Source: Clitopilus passeckerianus (taxonomy: Eukaryota > Basidiomycota > Agaricomycetes > Agaricales > Entolomataceae). From it: a DNA stretch of 64,000 nucleotides. The notes beneath the pieces are model-generated. The model had not been told where the DNA came from and did not search any database. It saw nothing but the letters and a program-made list of their open reading frames with translations. The stretch is from the NCBI GenBank assembly GCA_944990035.1, contig CALYLX010000124.1, positions 1 through 64,000 of the forward strand, read 5' to 3'. Position 1 is the stretch's first letter. Each line of letters opens with the position of its first letter. This document shows, piece by piece, positions 21,874-34,800 of the stretch. Both the position numbers and the translations under genes were made by a program.

Positions 21874-24193
21874 CTACCACTCCATTATCCCCACCCTGAA
21901 TAACGCTTCCACACGCCTATGCTCCCCAGGCGGAAAGATCTGGCCTCTATTCTTCTCGTCGTATTCAGATCGACCGAAGTCAATGATGCGGAAACTTAAT
22001 TCACGATTTTCTTTGTCGTACTTCCGCTCCCAGGGCGGCAGATCAAGAGGCCCGTACTGAACCAATATATTTCTTGGGTAGACCGAGTTGTGGTTCCAGC
22101 CTGCGTAATGAAAACGTCGGAAAAGTGACGATGCTTCATTACTTCATAATAAATATCAGTGTCTCATCCCTGGTGGATGAAGCCAAGACGTACCTCTCGT
22201 CCTTAGTCAGGTCGGCAGGATCAACCGGGATACCGCAGTTCTCGAGTAGCAGAATTGGACTCAAATATGCGTCTTGAGAAGAATCACTTGGTGGGCCGTC
22301 CTCGCAGTCGATATCTTCGGTTTCAGAACCCTTCTCAATCTCGTCTTTAATAGGCACATAATATCCATAGAACCGCGGAATGATAGGACCGACAGGGACA
22401 GGCTCAAAGGACGGCCGGACAATGTTATATCCGCTCCAGTGTTCCGACATGTGAGGCTCAAAACGCTGGTAGTTACCGGCCTCCCAAGCCAAGTGTCGAT
22501 CTTCATTCATCGAGAGTTTGGCTGTAACGCGAACCCTGGCCAATGGAGGAGTCGGTACCGGCTTAAGATGAATACAGGTCGGATTATGAGAATCTTGCCA
22601 TTTTACCCTCGAGCGTAAAGGTCGCACGGGACCGCTGTATGCAGAATGAGATTTCTTCGTCCCAGGGTCGATGACAGCTTCGAAAGAGGAGATGGAGCCA
22701 TCGTCGTTGGCACGACCAAATGTCTCGTGAATAGGTTCGTTGTCTTGATAATCAAGCTTCACGAAGTAGCCAGTGAGGTCGTTCCACCTTTCTTCCTTCC
22801 TTGCGCCGTTTTCGCCGTCCATATCGAGGAGTTGCTTCTCGGTGTCCTCTTCTACGCAACGTTCGCAGAGAATCCAGTGAGGTGCCTCTTCGTGAACTAG
22901 GGTGGAGCGAGGAAGTTCCCATTCTGCACTGTATACAATAGAATGGTGGCCTTTTCCGATAGGATGGGATGGCGAGAGGTAGAGATGCGCCACTGGAACC
23001 TCCCCCACTTGCGGCGGATTTTCTGGTCGAGGTGAATGGTAAACATAGGGAGCTGGCGGGATGCATCCATAGACACCCTCAGGAGGCCGAATAAGAGTCC
23101 CAGTAGAGCGATCAACGTCGTAAAAATGCAAACCATGGGTTTCTTCTCCAACTAGGTCCACCGAAAGCGTGTGGTCAGCGTCGTCAATAGGAATCACAGA
23201 AGGTACGTTCTTTTCAGCAGCGAGGTCTTCCTGAAGCCGAGCCTCCCCATCTGGAGTAAGTTGAAGGCGGTATCTGTGAGTGATATCGGGACAGGAGTCC
23301 CAGGGTTCGTCATTGACCTCAATCTCGTCCGACATGTGCAGGTAGCTGACAGCTATAAGATTCCAGGGGTCGTGGACGACGATTTCCTTAGGGAGGCGGT
23401 GTAACGATAGCTTCTGCTGCAGAGTAGAAGGCTGATAACTGAAAGGCATAATCGGCCAGGTGTCAGGCTGTTCCTTCGGCGCTCCTGTCTGTACCTCGAT
23501 TGTGAGCGTACGTTCAATTCCGATGTGAATGATACTCACTTGATTCTGGCTCTCGTCTGTATGGAGAAGAGGTTTTCCAGAGGATCCGTTCGCGATATTC
23601 CTTTCCTGGGCTTCTATAGATTTTACGATAGGGTATGGATGTATGACTCTTGGTGATTTTTCCCTTTCCGCCCATTTGATCTCTTCCGGTGCAGCCTCCA
23701 ACTCGTTATTTGCTTCGACGAAAGCAAGCATTTTGCTACTCGAGGTGATGGTCATAGCGCCAAACATCCCATGTACTCGTTCGGTTTTGAAGAAATCGAA
23801 GAGTGTCTCGCCCCAGAGTTCAATTCCGTTCGGAGTGGATTTGCCAGGAAATGTAGATTCCATCTTCTGCCCATCGACTGCTCGTGGCCACGGTCTGAAA
23901 ACGTGGCGTTTGTGTCCAAGATCTTGAGCGAGAGCTGCGATGATCCGGGTGCAGTTCCTTTCCCTGGACGGTTTGCTGATTTGTGGCCTGGTATTTGCGG
24001 AGCGTCCGTACTTGAAAAGAATTTCGAGGATATCTTCCTTCTGAAACTGACGAGGCAACTCTTTGGGAAAGTTGAACATTGGAACTGAGAGCGGCTTGCT
24101 TAATGTTGGCATCCTAGAAAAAGTGGGATTTCCTGGCGATGTGGTTTGGGTAAAAGTCAAAGGAATGGTTAAGCTCATGCCAGAAGCCATCAA
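21874..24193 (-). CDS. Fungal kinase-fold protein, probable pseudokinase
   Basis: A 2-exon gene. The long first exon (24193-22175 region) joins the second at a GTACGT donor after TKDER and an ACGCAG acceptor before AGWNHNS. A glycine-loop-like IGKGHHSIVYSAEW lies at about residue 400. The C-terminus has HNSVYPRNILVQ where the catalytic loop should be, and FRIIDFGRSEY for the DFG motif. The HRD aspartate position is serine, so phosphotransfer is doubtful. The N-terminal 400 residues have no domain that I recognise. Related proteins are common in Agaricomycetes. It lies head to head with APN1 (174 bp between starts). The start at 24193 (MMASGMSL) is the first ATG, and MSL at 24178 is also possible. 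Confidence 0.75.
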
Positions 24194-24367
24194 ACACGAT
24201 GGGCCTGGGCGACGCGCTAATGATTATGTAAGGTTCATCGCGTCCAAAACTGGCAGTCAATCCACACCTCGTTCCGCGGTCTTCCCTTCATGCTCTGTTC
24301 GGCTAGGCTTTCTGCAGTGCACAGATACTGCATCCAACCAAAAGAACAGCTCTTCAAGCTCAAAGTC

Positions 24368-26146
24368 ATGGTATCCACACGTAGAGCTAGCGCGGTCGCA
24401 ACAACTGCGTCGCCTGCAGTTGCTGACAGGTCACCACCTCGCAAACGTGCTAAGACCAGCAGCAGCAAATCTAGCAAAGAGCAAGGTGAGCTTCCTCTCG
24501 CCTCCGGAGACCGACTGCTCATCTCATTCCTAGCAAGCTCTATCTTAGAGGAACCTGCGATTCCCGCGAAACGGAGAACCACGAAGAGAGCCGAAATTGA
24601 CCCCAGCAAATTTCCTGTGCGTCAAGAAAATCTGTGGAAAGTCGGTGCCCATGTCTCATCTGCTGGAGGAGTAGAGAATGCCCTCACCAACGCCTCACTA
24701 ATAGGGTACGTCTCGCCCCGTTTGCTTGTAAAAGCTTGCTCATTCCGGATAGGGCCAACGCCTTTGCACTGTTCCTGAAGTCTCAACGAAAATGGACATC
24801 ACCACCGCTCTCACCAGAATCAGTCGAGACATTCAAAGCTCGCATGAAGGAATACAAGTACTCCAGTCATCTTATCCTCCCCCACGGCAGCTACCTAATT
24901 AACCTCGGAAACCCAGATGCGTAAGTTGGCGACAGCTTGAAACATCTGCTCATACTGATCATCCTCAGTGCCAAACGCGAAAAAGCTTACGAATGCTTCC
25001 TCGACGACCTACAGCGGTGTGAACAGCTGGGGCTCATACTCTACAATTTTCAGTACGTTCTCTTTCACACTTCAGGATTGCCACTGACCGGGTTCACAGT
25101 CCCGGTTCAACAGTAGGAGGCACTACTGTCGAAAACTCAATATCCCTGATCGCTGAATCGATAAACCGAGCTCACAAAGCAACCAAGACGGTCATTCCTG
25201 TCATTGAGAACATGGTTAGCCTCTCCTCTCTGGTACGCTCCCGCTCACTTACCCTTGAACCAGGCTGGAGCTGGTAATGTAATTGGTGGGGACTTCAACC
25301 ATCTCGGGAAAATCATTGAGGAGGTGGATGACAAGACTAGGATAGGGGTCTGCATTGATACATGTAAGTGCTTTCCGAAACTTCTGTTCGCTCCAGATTC
25401 TGACATAGGAATCCCAGGCCATATGTTCGCCGCTGTAAGTAATGGTTTGCTCTCCGACACTTTCGTACGCTCATCACCGCCCCGCCTTTCAGGGATACGA
25501 CCTAAGGAACAAAGAAGACTGGGAGTGAGTACGCGTCCCGAATCATGATCAAGTTAGACCTAATCGGCGTCTCCGCATACTTAGTGCTGCCAGTAAGCCA
25601 GTTGATCCGTTCTCGAGATATACGTGTTTGCTCATGGCGTCCTCTAGTGGAGAAATTCGAGTCGCAAGTTGGGCTTCGGTACCTCAAAGGAATGCATCTG
25701 AACGATTCGAAAGCTCCGCTGGCATCCAAGAAAGATCGGCATGAGAACATCGGCTCGTAAGTAGACCCCTCGTCAGCTCGCCTTCTGAGTGTTGACTCAC
25801 TCACCCTATTATCCACTACAGTGGCCACATCGGTATACACGGTTTCCACCACATCCTAAACGACCCCCGTGTCCAGAACATCCCCCTCATCCTGGAGACA
25901 CCGAGCTTCGAGCTACCCCAGGAAACGTGGATGAAAGAGATTGAGGTCCTGAACAAGCTTTCTGGGATGGATTTGACCGAGGCTCCGGCGGCGGGTCAAC
26001 TTGCGAACTGGACAGAGGAGATTAAAGAAGGAGTTCTTGCTGCGGAGAAGGCGAGCGGGAAGGGTAACAAGCCGAAGGCTGCCAAGGGAGGCAAGCGGAA
26101 GAAGAAACACGAGGGCGAAGATGAGGATGAGGATGAGGATGAATAA
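24368..26146 (+). CDS. APN1: AP endonuclease Apn1 (endonuclease IV / Nfo family)
   Basis: Cuts DNA at abasic sites and trims 3' blocks in base-excision repair, using a tri-metal TIM barrel. Motifs in order are [114 protein letters not shown] and LILETPSFE. His, Glu and Asp metal ligands lie in these blocks. A basic N-terminal segment and a C-terminal Lys-rich then Asp/Glu-rich tail (ending EDEDEDEDE) are fungal extras, the former likely a nuclear signal. An upstream in-frame ATG at 24290 would add 26 residues rich in Arg/Lys and hydrophobics, possibly a mitochondrial leader. The first intron starts at about 24486. Confidence 0.95.
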
Positions 26147-29100
26147 AGTACTTTACCTATTAACTGATGTGTTGTAGAGTTAATTTCGATTGTATCCTTT
26201 CTGGCAACTTCAACCACATGAACCTTGTCTGCTCGTCTCGCCTTGAGATATGATGCTAAGGGCTGCCCCTGTCCTATCAACATCCGCACCAAGCTGATAA
26301 CGTACGGCACGTTGATAATTGCTCGACGTTCAACGGCAAACATGACCGAAAATGCAGCACCTGGCTTCCGCTCCGTAGAATTTGCTACCCGCGATGCTTT
26401 AGCCCTTCTCAAGGTCGGGGATTAAAAACAGAATGGGGCGAATGAATTCGTGATACCAATCCAATAAATTGTGCATTGTCCGTTAGTTGCGTGATGGCGA
26501 CCTGTCTACACCATTTTCGGTTTCTTACTGCATTGATATCTCTCGTATATGTTTCTGATTTCAAGTCTTCTATTTGACAAGGAATGGAGTCGGTCGAGGA
26601 GATAACACGGCGAAAGGCAAACAAGAATGAGACCGACCTGCTAAGATTAAGACTTCCCTTTGCGTTCCTAACCTATAGTTAAGCGCCCTCCGTGCATAGC
26701 CTGGCGAAGCAAAATTACTTATCAGCTGATACGCATTCTATGCAACTCTCGCTCACTTGAGCTCCCGCATTGGCCTGTTGGGGCAGGAGAAGTTCGTCGT
26801 TAGACCGGTGTGCCCGACGCATCAATCCATATTAACTCCAGTGTCCCCTGGTCGCTGTGGGATCATCACGGGACGACCGTGCCGGTATTACCGATCCCAA
26901 GGTCGTTTTCAGCTGCTCAATGTTCAGGTGGTTGTAAACTGAGGCGCCCAGGTTCAAACGTGCGTGTAAAGTCTTGTGAACAAAATGTCGAGCCCTCGGG
27001 TCGTCTGAGTTTCTCCTGGACCAATATAATGCATACTTCACCGTCCATCCTAACTGTCTCTTATATTCTTGCAGTCGAGGACGCTGCACATGTTCGTGAG
27101 TACGCCACTGGAGTAGAAGGGTCCAGACCTCATGTCTCCCCTAGGTATGCCGTTACTGGCGAACAAAGCTCCACCGCTGCCTGATGGCCGAGAGAACATA
27201 GACAACGTTGGAGGACAAGGGGGCAATCTAAATGGGTTGACCACGAACTTCGATAGGAAATTACAAGGCAAATTTAATCGTAAAGCAGTCGTGTCTCCTG
27301 TCCAATGTTTCTGGAAACGTGGTCAATTAAACCTAAGAAATGTTACAAGCGAGGTTTTGATCGCCCAGAAACTACTTCATCAACGACAGTTACAGTGCAG
27401 ACTCTCTATATCCTCGCACACGTTGTCATCACTTGAGAGTTGGCCCTTGGCGAGGTGGTGCTGTACCTGGAGGCAACAGCGACCGATGTTCACCGTCAGA
27501 AAGCGTAAATGAGGGTGACGATCCACTTGTTGCACCAATTGAGACGCGCCAGGGAAAATCAGATAAGGTCCCGAGGCGAAAAATCTCTATAGACCCAAAA
27601 AGTAAGGCATCCTCGAAAGCAAGCCCGACAATCCATGTCCAGTAATATCGGCTCTCCCCTGGAGAGCGTACGCGTGATACAAACACAACGTGCTCGCAGT
27701 AGCTGATTTAGGAAAACATATGATGGCCAATTTGATTCGACTGTCGAAATCCCTTCCACGCGACCTCTGTAACAGGTGGACCAACAACGCTAGAAGAGCG
27801 ATCGCCCAATAGTCAAAATTCAATCCCCTGTAAGGAGCAACGAAGATCCCGGACACGTCTTCCTCGGGGTTAAAAGGATGTGATTGCTGTGTGCCCCCAC
27901 CTGCAACGCTGCCGATAGCACGCTCAAGACAGCACGCATCCACACAGACGCGAGTGCATTCATTGGCCCCAGGACTTGGCGCAAACAATGACCCAGGGGA
28001 ATACATCCCTCGATCGTGAACAAGGAGAAATTCGATCGGAAAGTCCAAGGAATAACAAGCTCAAGTGGCCATTGAGTCAAACCCTCGGCCTTCTTCAGTT
28101 CGGCGTAGAGGTAGCTGCTTCTCGCAAACGACGAAACACCAGAGAAGATGATGACACCCCAAGTCATACACAGGTCGGCTCAGTGGGTACAACATATGAT
28201 TGTTAGCGAGCTTCGTGTCATCTGAGGTGTCGTTGCGTATGGCGAGATAGCCCAGAGTGTGTAAGATAAGTGCACATATGTCGAGTTGATGCGAAGCACA
28301 CTCCAGAGATTTCGGCTTGTTTTGACTGTCATTACGAATTACTTTATCGGGGACGCCGAGGGGACGCTAGAATATTTTCCACAGCTCATGTGCTGGTTTG
28401 CCACGAGAGACACTTCTATGCGCCGATAAACCTTGAGATTATCACCCCAGAAGTGTTTATTTCCAGGAGACTTTCCATGTGTCGCCCAGAACAAGGCCTA
28501 GAGTTATACGGATATCACGATGAAGAGACGGCAGAGAGCCTGAGCGTAGCCAATGACAAAACAGTCAGATGTCATTATTTGGTATCCATCTGGACAATGT
28601 CGCATGGCTCGTGCGTCATTCCCTCTAAGTCACGCTGTCCGGTAACCAGATGACTCGAGCAACGCAAAATTCGGGACTTCAGGCAACGAGGTCGACGTGT
28701 TAACTTCCCTGAATTATGGTTGGACGCGTAACAATCACGACCAACGATGACCTGAGCCACGATTCCGCCACCACGAGCAGGGACAAATCCTTATTCCGGC
28801 GTTTAGGGTGGGTTCCCCGATAAAATAGGCAAATATTCAATTCGATCCGAGCAGAGGCGTCTGTAGTACAAGAAAACCCTTACTTACCTATACGAAACAC
28901 ATTATGGAGACTTTTACAAGCCAAGCACGGTTTAGCCTAGAACAATTTGCTGAAACTGGAGGCTGTCGATGACCACTGTGAGACGCATCACTGCGACGAA
29001 GAAAATTTGATTGGCAATGAGCAGGGTACATCACCCAGGTCTGCATATTGCGTCCGCAGTCCACTCTAATCAGCAGCTGAAATCCATCCATACGCGGGTT

Positions 29101-29954
29101 CAAACCCGTGCCATTCCAATTTTCAAACGCCAACGCCAAAGCGAAAACCAACTTTCAAAAATCACACTGAACGCACAAATCTAAGATGAGAGATAGAAAA
29201 AAAATACAGATATATAGATGATTATAGATTCCTATTACAACTTTTTTAAATGCAAGTTCTACAGTCCACAGAAAACCGCGTGAAGGACAACGCTTTTGAT
29301 CTTTCTTGGATCTAATCACAAATACTTACCCTAGCTACTAACTACATTCCGACGATAAGTAGTAAAAAAAAAGCGAGTAAGAAAAAGGGCGCGAGGCTAA
29401 GTCGACGAGAGACAAGAGCTCGAGAGAACCCCAACTAAAATAAAAAACCGACCACCAGTCCACCCCCCACCCAACCATCGAAGAGTCAGAGGTATCGATG
29501 AATACAGAAGAGAAGTGAAGGTAGAAGAGCAAGGGACAAGGACTTGTATCAAACGAGTGTGAGGGTTCTTCGGCATTGAGTGATAACGGCAACCAGTCCG
29601 CTCGTCTAGAGGGAGACGACGCTCCGCAAAAGAGAGGCAGGACGGCCGCAATAATATGGGTAAATAAGGTTGAGGGGGTATATGCGGAAAGGGGGGATAA
29701 TACGATGGACGAGAGCGAGGTTGAGGAATGATAACTAGCAGTACAACAAGTGGGGCGAACGACCATGCAGCAAAAATGAGCAGGAAGGGGAAGAGCGCCA
29801 TAAATATTAAAGTCGACGACGAGATGACGTGGCATCTGGAATAGATAGAAGTCTTGAACTGATAACGAGCAGCAAGGCGAGAAAAGTGGGAGAACGTTGA
29901 CGATGGCTCGAAAAAAAAAGAGAGGGTCGAAAGCGTCCAAAGACCGTGTCAATC
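26147..29954. other. Gene-poor interval of 3.8 kb
   Basis: No confident gene. The part at 27430-28210 may hold a decayed minus-strand gene (listed separately). The 28240-29300 segment has only short unrelated frames. The stretch at 29170-29954 is the 3' flank of the bHLH gene, with A-rich runs. Confidence 0.5.
27429..28210 (-). pseudogene. Possible decayed membrane-protein gene
   Basis: Several minus-strand frames across this interval contain hydrophobic segments (YWAIALLALLVHLL, AVLSVLSAALQV) and short tracts like those of Agaricomycete multi-pass orphan proteins. The segments sit in different frames and no full splice model can be drawn. I cannot assign a family. It may be an eroded gene or chance. 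Confidence 0.2.
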
Positions 29955-31866
29955 TTAGTTCATCCCATCGACACCAACCATCATCTCCATACCTCCCATA
30001 CCCTGCATACCCATCCCACCAAGACCCATCATCCCATGGCCTCCATGCATACCCCTCGGTACACCTCCAAAGTCATTCCCAGCGCTCATATAATCAGCAA
30101 TGCCAGAACCAAGCTCATACGCTGGCGAGTGCGAGCCGCGGCCAGAGTGAGCGGGGGAGCCAGCAGAATGGGCGCTGACGAGCGAGTGGACACTGCCGCT
30201 GCGCTCACGACCAATGTGCTGTGGGGCCGGGCCGACAGCAGGGGACGACAGCGAGGTCGGGCTGGCGGGGATGTGTTGACCGTGGACCGATCCGACGGGG
30301 GATGGCATGCCAGCGCTGCCGCTGCCGTTAGCGATGCTCGTGTTGATTGGGCCAGCCAAAGAACCGACACCGCTGTTGGCGCTGGTGGGGCTAGGTGTGG
30401 GCAGGCCGTGCGAGGTGGCAGGGGGAGTGAACAAGCTTCGTTGGGCCTGAAGCATGGTCATCATCTGTTGCTGCTGCTGTTGTTGTTGGTTGGTGGCGCC
30501 TTGCTCGAGACCCGGGTAAGAATAGTTGAGATGACGCTGAGGTGCTTGAGCGCCGCCGCCGTACATTCCCCATTCCTGTCGGCGCATCGTCGTAAGCAAA
30601 GGAAGCTAGGAAGAACGGGGAAAGAAGTGTACCTGTTGTTGTTGGTGCTTCTGCATCATCCGCTCCCTCTCACGTAGCTGAACGATCTCCCTCTCTCTCT
30701 GGTCCCTCTCGGAACGTCCCAACTCGCCGCGTTGCTCGCGCTCGCGAATGTCCCTGATCTCCCTCTCCCGAAAGTGCTGCTGTTGCTGCAGGTAGGCGTT
30801 GTGTTGCTGCTGCTGAGAGTGCATCAGTTGTTGTTGGTACATGCTGTTGCTATTGGAGTGATGCATCGGATGGTGGGGAGGGTACTGAGGTTGGTCGTAG
30901 AGGGCCTCGAAGGAAGCAGGGACGTTGGTGGCTCCGCCAGTGTTGGGACGAGGGAGAATGGTCGGGAGACCGGACATGGAGTGGTGCTGGGGCATGTGAG
31001 CAAATTGCTGCTGTTGCTGCTTCTGGAGCATGGCGAAGACACGAGGATCCTCGAGAGCACTGGCAGTGCTGGGGATGCTGGGGGAAGCGGTAGCTGCTGA
31101 GGTGGGATCGACCATAGCGGGTCCATCAAGACCACCAGGGGAGACGAAGTCATCTTCGGGCATGACGCCGTCACCACCGACGTAGCCTCCGTAGGAAGCA
31201 TCCATAGCGTCGTCATCATCATCTTCCTCGCCGGCGTTGTTGCCTGGGACACCGACGATAACTTCGAGTTCACCATTGAGAATCATGGCGAAGCCGTCGC
31301 CACGGATGGGCTCCTCAATGCGAGGAATGCCGGCACGTTCACGCCACTCGTTGAGTTCGCGGCGGAGAGTATCAGTCTCAAGCTTGAGAAGACGGAGCTC
31401 GCGAGAAGCGAGGATACGATGCCTTCGGGAGGCATGGATGTGTGCAATGGACGAGTTGACGATGGACGACTTGGAGGGACGACGAATCTGAGAAAGATTG
31501 GGGAGAAGCGCAGCGAGGTCCTGAAAGCAAAGAGATTAGATAAAATTTATGAAAGGAATAGAACGGAAAACATACGAGGAAACGGCCGTTAAGAGTCTCA
31601 CGACGTTGACGCTCGACAGCGTTGTGGGTGGCCCTGCGCTCAGCAGTATTGGCTCTTCGTGATGGTTTGCGTTTGGGTTGAGCATTGGGAGAGGCAGGAG
31701 GGTTCTGAGCAGAGTTGTTGCCACCCGTTGGCATGGTAGGCGACACTGGGGTTTGGGGAGCGTTGTTGTTCTCAGTAGCTTGTTTCTTGTTCTCAGCGTC
31801 GGACGAAGGGGAATTTGCGGAGGAAGGAGTGGCAGGAAGAGCAAGTGGGAGAGTCATGATTGCCAT
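29955..31866 (-). CDS. bHLH transcription factor with polyglutamine and glycine-rich tail
   Basis: The DNA-binding domain spans an intron. Exon 1 ends RRATHNAVERQRRETLNGRFL, and exon 2 continues DLAALLPNLSQIRRPSKSS followed by IVNSSIAHIHASRRHR, a basic region, helix, loop and helix in order. The H/E/R contact residues of the basic region (HNAVERQRR) predict E-box binding. A leucine-rich helix (LRLLKLETDTLRRELNEW) extends helix 2 like a zipper. Downstream are an acidic patch (EEDDDDD), several glutamine runs encoded by mixed CAG/CAA, an RE-rich coiled segment, and a Met/Gly-rich end. Two introns of about 55-60 bp are seen. Start 31866 (MAIMTLPL) or the second ATG at 31857. The target pathway is unknown. 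Confidence 0.88.
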
Positions 31867-34800
31867 TCAAGAAAGAAAAAAGTAGACGAAAGACGGGGTG
31901 CGTTGTCTTTTTCTTCTGGAGGGTTACGCGATTACTCAGCGGATGCCCTTTCGAGAGAAATAAGAGAGGCCTTGATTGCTTTGGTGGTGAGTTCTTTGGA
32001 TTCGGAGAGTTGTTTCGCGAGCTGGGCTCAAGCGAGAGAATGTTTCTTTCTTTGGTTGGGAGATGTCGGGGAGTATGAGGCCAGCAAGAGTCGCGAGATC
32101 TGGAAACGACATGTCTAAAAAAACTCTGGTCCATAGCGGGAATCGAACAGTCGAACTTACACCAGGCGTTGTTCTTGCGGCGGGGGCTAGGGCGGGAAGG
32201 AGGGGAGAAAGAGACTTTGGGGGGAGGAGGAGGCAATCAGAGGGCCATGCAACGGATTGAAGGGAAACCAAAACCAGTCGCTTTCAATTCTCATATCTAT
32301 AGCCGACTTCAGGCACATGCCCAAAATAAATAATCACAAACATTCGGCAACTCACGCGACTCCTTTCTTTATCCCCATACATTTATTATTTATTTATTTA
32401 TTTTATTATCCAAGCGACATCTCTCCGTTTACCATCCCTGCAATCAAAACTGGAGCATCTGTCCAAATCCCTTTTGGGCCACTGCTCGCTATCTCTCCTC
32501 CTCTTATCTCGTGATCCCTGTTTTCTTCAAAGACGTCCTTCAGCCAGAGAACTTTCTGATGAGCGGTGGCGGCGGGTCTACATTTGGCTCATATCCTCAC
32601 TTACACTTACCTTTTTCACTATACACATATCTGGTCTTCGCTGGGCCGACAAGCATTCTCTCCAGAACGTTTCTTCCTTCTCGACTGCCTCCCTTTATTA
32701 TAACCCCTCGCTCCCGCTTCTGACATCCGACGTCTCCCGTTTCTCCGTCTACTATTCAGACCCTTATTCCCGTCGGCATAACTTGGCCCACATCAACAGT
32801 CGTGTCTTTGAACCTACTGTACTCTACGTCTACGCTTAACCTCTCCCGGATCGTAATTCCGCATTCCGCATCCATTCCTCCTTCCAGTCCCCCGCCGTCC
32901 TGCAGTCTATACACCGTATCCCATCGAATTCTTACCCCGCCCTGACCATTTCCTCACTCGAGGCAGGTCCCGTGTCCATCCATTGTCTGCTTTGCGCCTC
33001 GTACCACATCCCATCCCTCCTCCGCTACGGAAATTCACCCCCTTTTCGTTCTTCTTCGGTAGCTTTTCATAATCCAATGTCATTTTGTCACCAAACCAAA
33101 CCAACGTTTCCGTGTTTGAGACTTGAAATCCAGACAATGACCTAGTGACCACAACCCTGAGCTCGAACCCACTGACATAGATCGTCGCCTCGCTACACCT
33201 TGTTAGTTCCTGTGAGCCGATGTTCGACAGATCCTTTCTTACCCTCGGCCCACTCATCTCCTTCCTGGGCAGCGTCTCGCTTTTCATTTGGTTTCTCCTA
33301 ACTCCTGATTCCCCGTCTCGGGCTTATGATCCTCTCGCTACGTCCTCTTCCGTCATGTCGAGCTTACTCGCCGTCTTCTCCGTTTTCCTCTAACGCCTCT
33401 TACCGTACCCCACACAGACCACTCCTGAGTCCTGATGCAGGCTCTCCGACGGAATTAGAACGAAACCCTGAGGAATGTCTTCGTTTAGCGTAGCCACCAT
33501 CGGATGTACGCTAGCGGATTGTCGATATTCAAATGTAATTTGCTTTTTTCCGATGTCAAGTGAAATGACGAACTATCCCATCTCCGGCGCCTTGAGATCC
33601 TGAGCTTACCGGAACCTCAAGCTCCTGAGCGAAATCCCCGAAAGCAGTGTCAACTGTCAGATATTCTTCTTCAATCCGTCACTTTGACGGAATCTTTCTG
33701 TTGTCAGTCAACTAACGAATGTGATAAGTTATTTCTATCTTTCAGAATTCCTACTCGACCAAACATTGAGATAATACCAACCATCAACGAAGCGTCACAA
33801 CTAATCGCCAGGGTTCGACGAAACCCTGTGTTATGTTCCCTACCAACTGACGTACTGTATATATCGGTCCGCAACTGCGGTGTCCTAGATCTCTCTGCAG
33901 CGCTAATCAGTGGCAGTTATCACGGATACACTTTAGCTTCTTTCCGTCGTCCTCTACGTTTGATCTGGCAACCGTAATACAACATACGCAGTAGCATTCT
34001 CTCCCAACGATACTTCAGCGCTTCAGTCTTCAGGTGCACCCAAGACGAGAACAATAAGCTACGGATCGAAAGCGGAATGGAATGGAACGAGGCAAGGCAA
34101 AGGCAAACTATAACCTGCTACATTACACCTCGTAAGACTCCCATCTGGCCCGAACACCCGAGCGCCTAAAGATTAAATGCAACAGGACAGGAAACGCTTC
34201 GATCAAGTTCAAGGTTTACAAGGTCGGTACATTGCAGGGCGCGATGGGGACAACTGCCACTGTTCGGAGTGGACAGCCCAAGTCCGACGACGTCAAAGGG
34301 ACGCTGAGAGGGGCCAAGGTGGACTGGGGCACATCCGTCCCAAACTAATCCATATCCAGCCCTCTCAGGCGCTGAGCTGAGAAAATTTCGAACGTTGTGT
34401 CAACCTCGCGATAGTCGCCACAGCCACGTTCCCCACTAGGTGAGGATTAGACTACGTATCCAGCTTTTGGGAGGTTTGATCGTGCAGGGAGAGTTTGTGG
34501 TAGCCCCTGTGCCGTCTTCCTTTCTCCTTCGTCGGTTTTAGGATTAACCTCCTACGACGATAGTAGATCCCAACTGCTGGTATCCTTTCGAGTCAAACGA
34601 AGCTTCACAGCGGCACAGCACTCCCTTCCCGATCTGCCCAGACAGGGAGGGCACTGAAGTTGGACACCGGAGATCAGATCACAAAGTTGGAGGAAAAGAA
34701 GGACGTCCGGGTCCAATCATATCTTGACATCCTTGCCAAGCTTACATATCCATAGAACATCAGATCCAGATCCCTTCCCCAGTTCAGTCATCCTAACTTA

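Noticed and set aside
29093..29112. GGGTTCAAACCC, resembling a tRNA B-box
   Set aside because: No A-box, acceptor pair or T-stem at the right distance. It is a short palindrome.
29946..31100. Plus-strand frames of 120-240 codons opposite the bHLH gene
   Set aside because: Antisense shadows of GC-rich and CAG-rich sequence. The bHLH domain is on the minus strand.
32110..32165. Minus-strand GTTCGATTCCCGC followed by a T-run, resembling a tRNA 3' end
   Set aside because: The T-stem does not pair and no 5' half is found in the preceding 100 bp.
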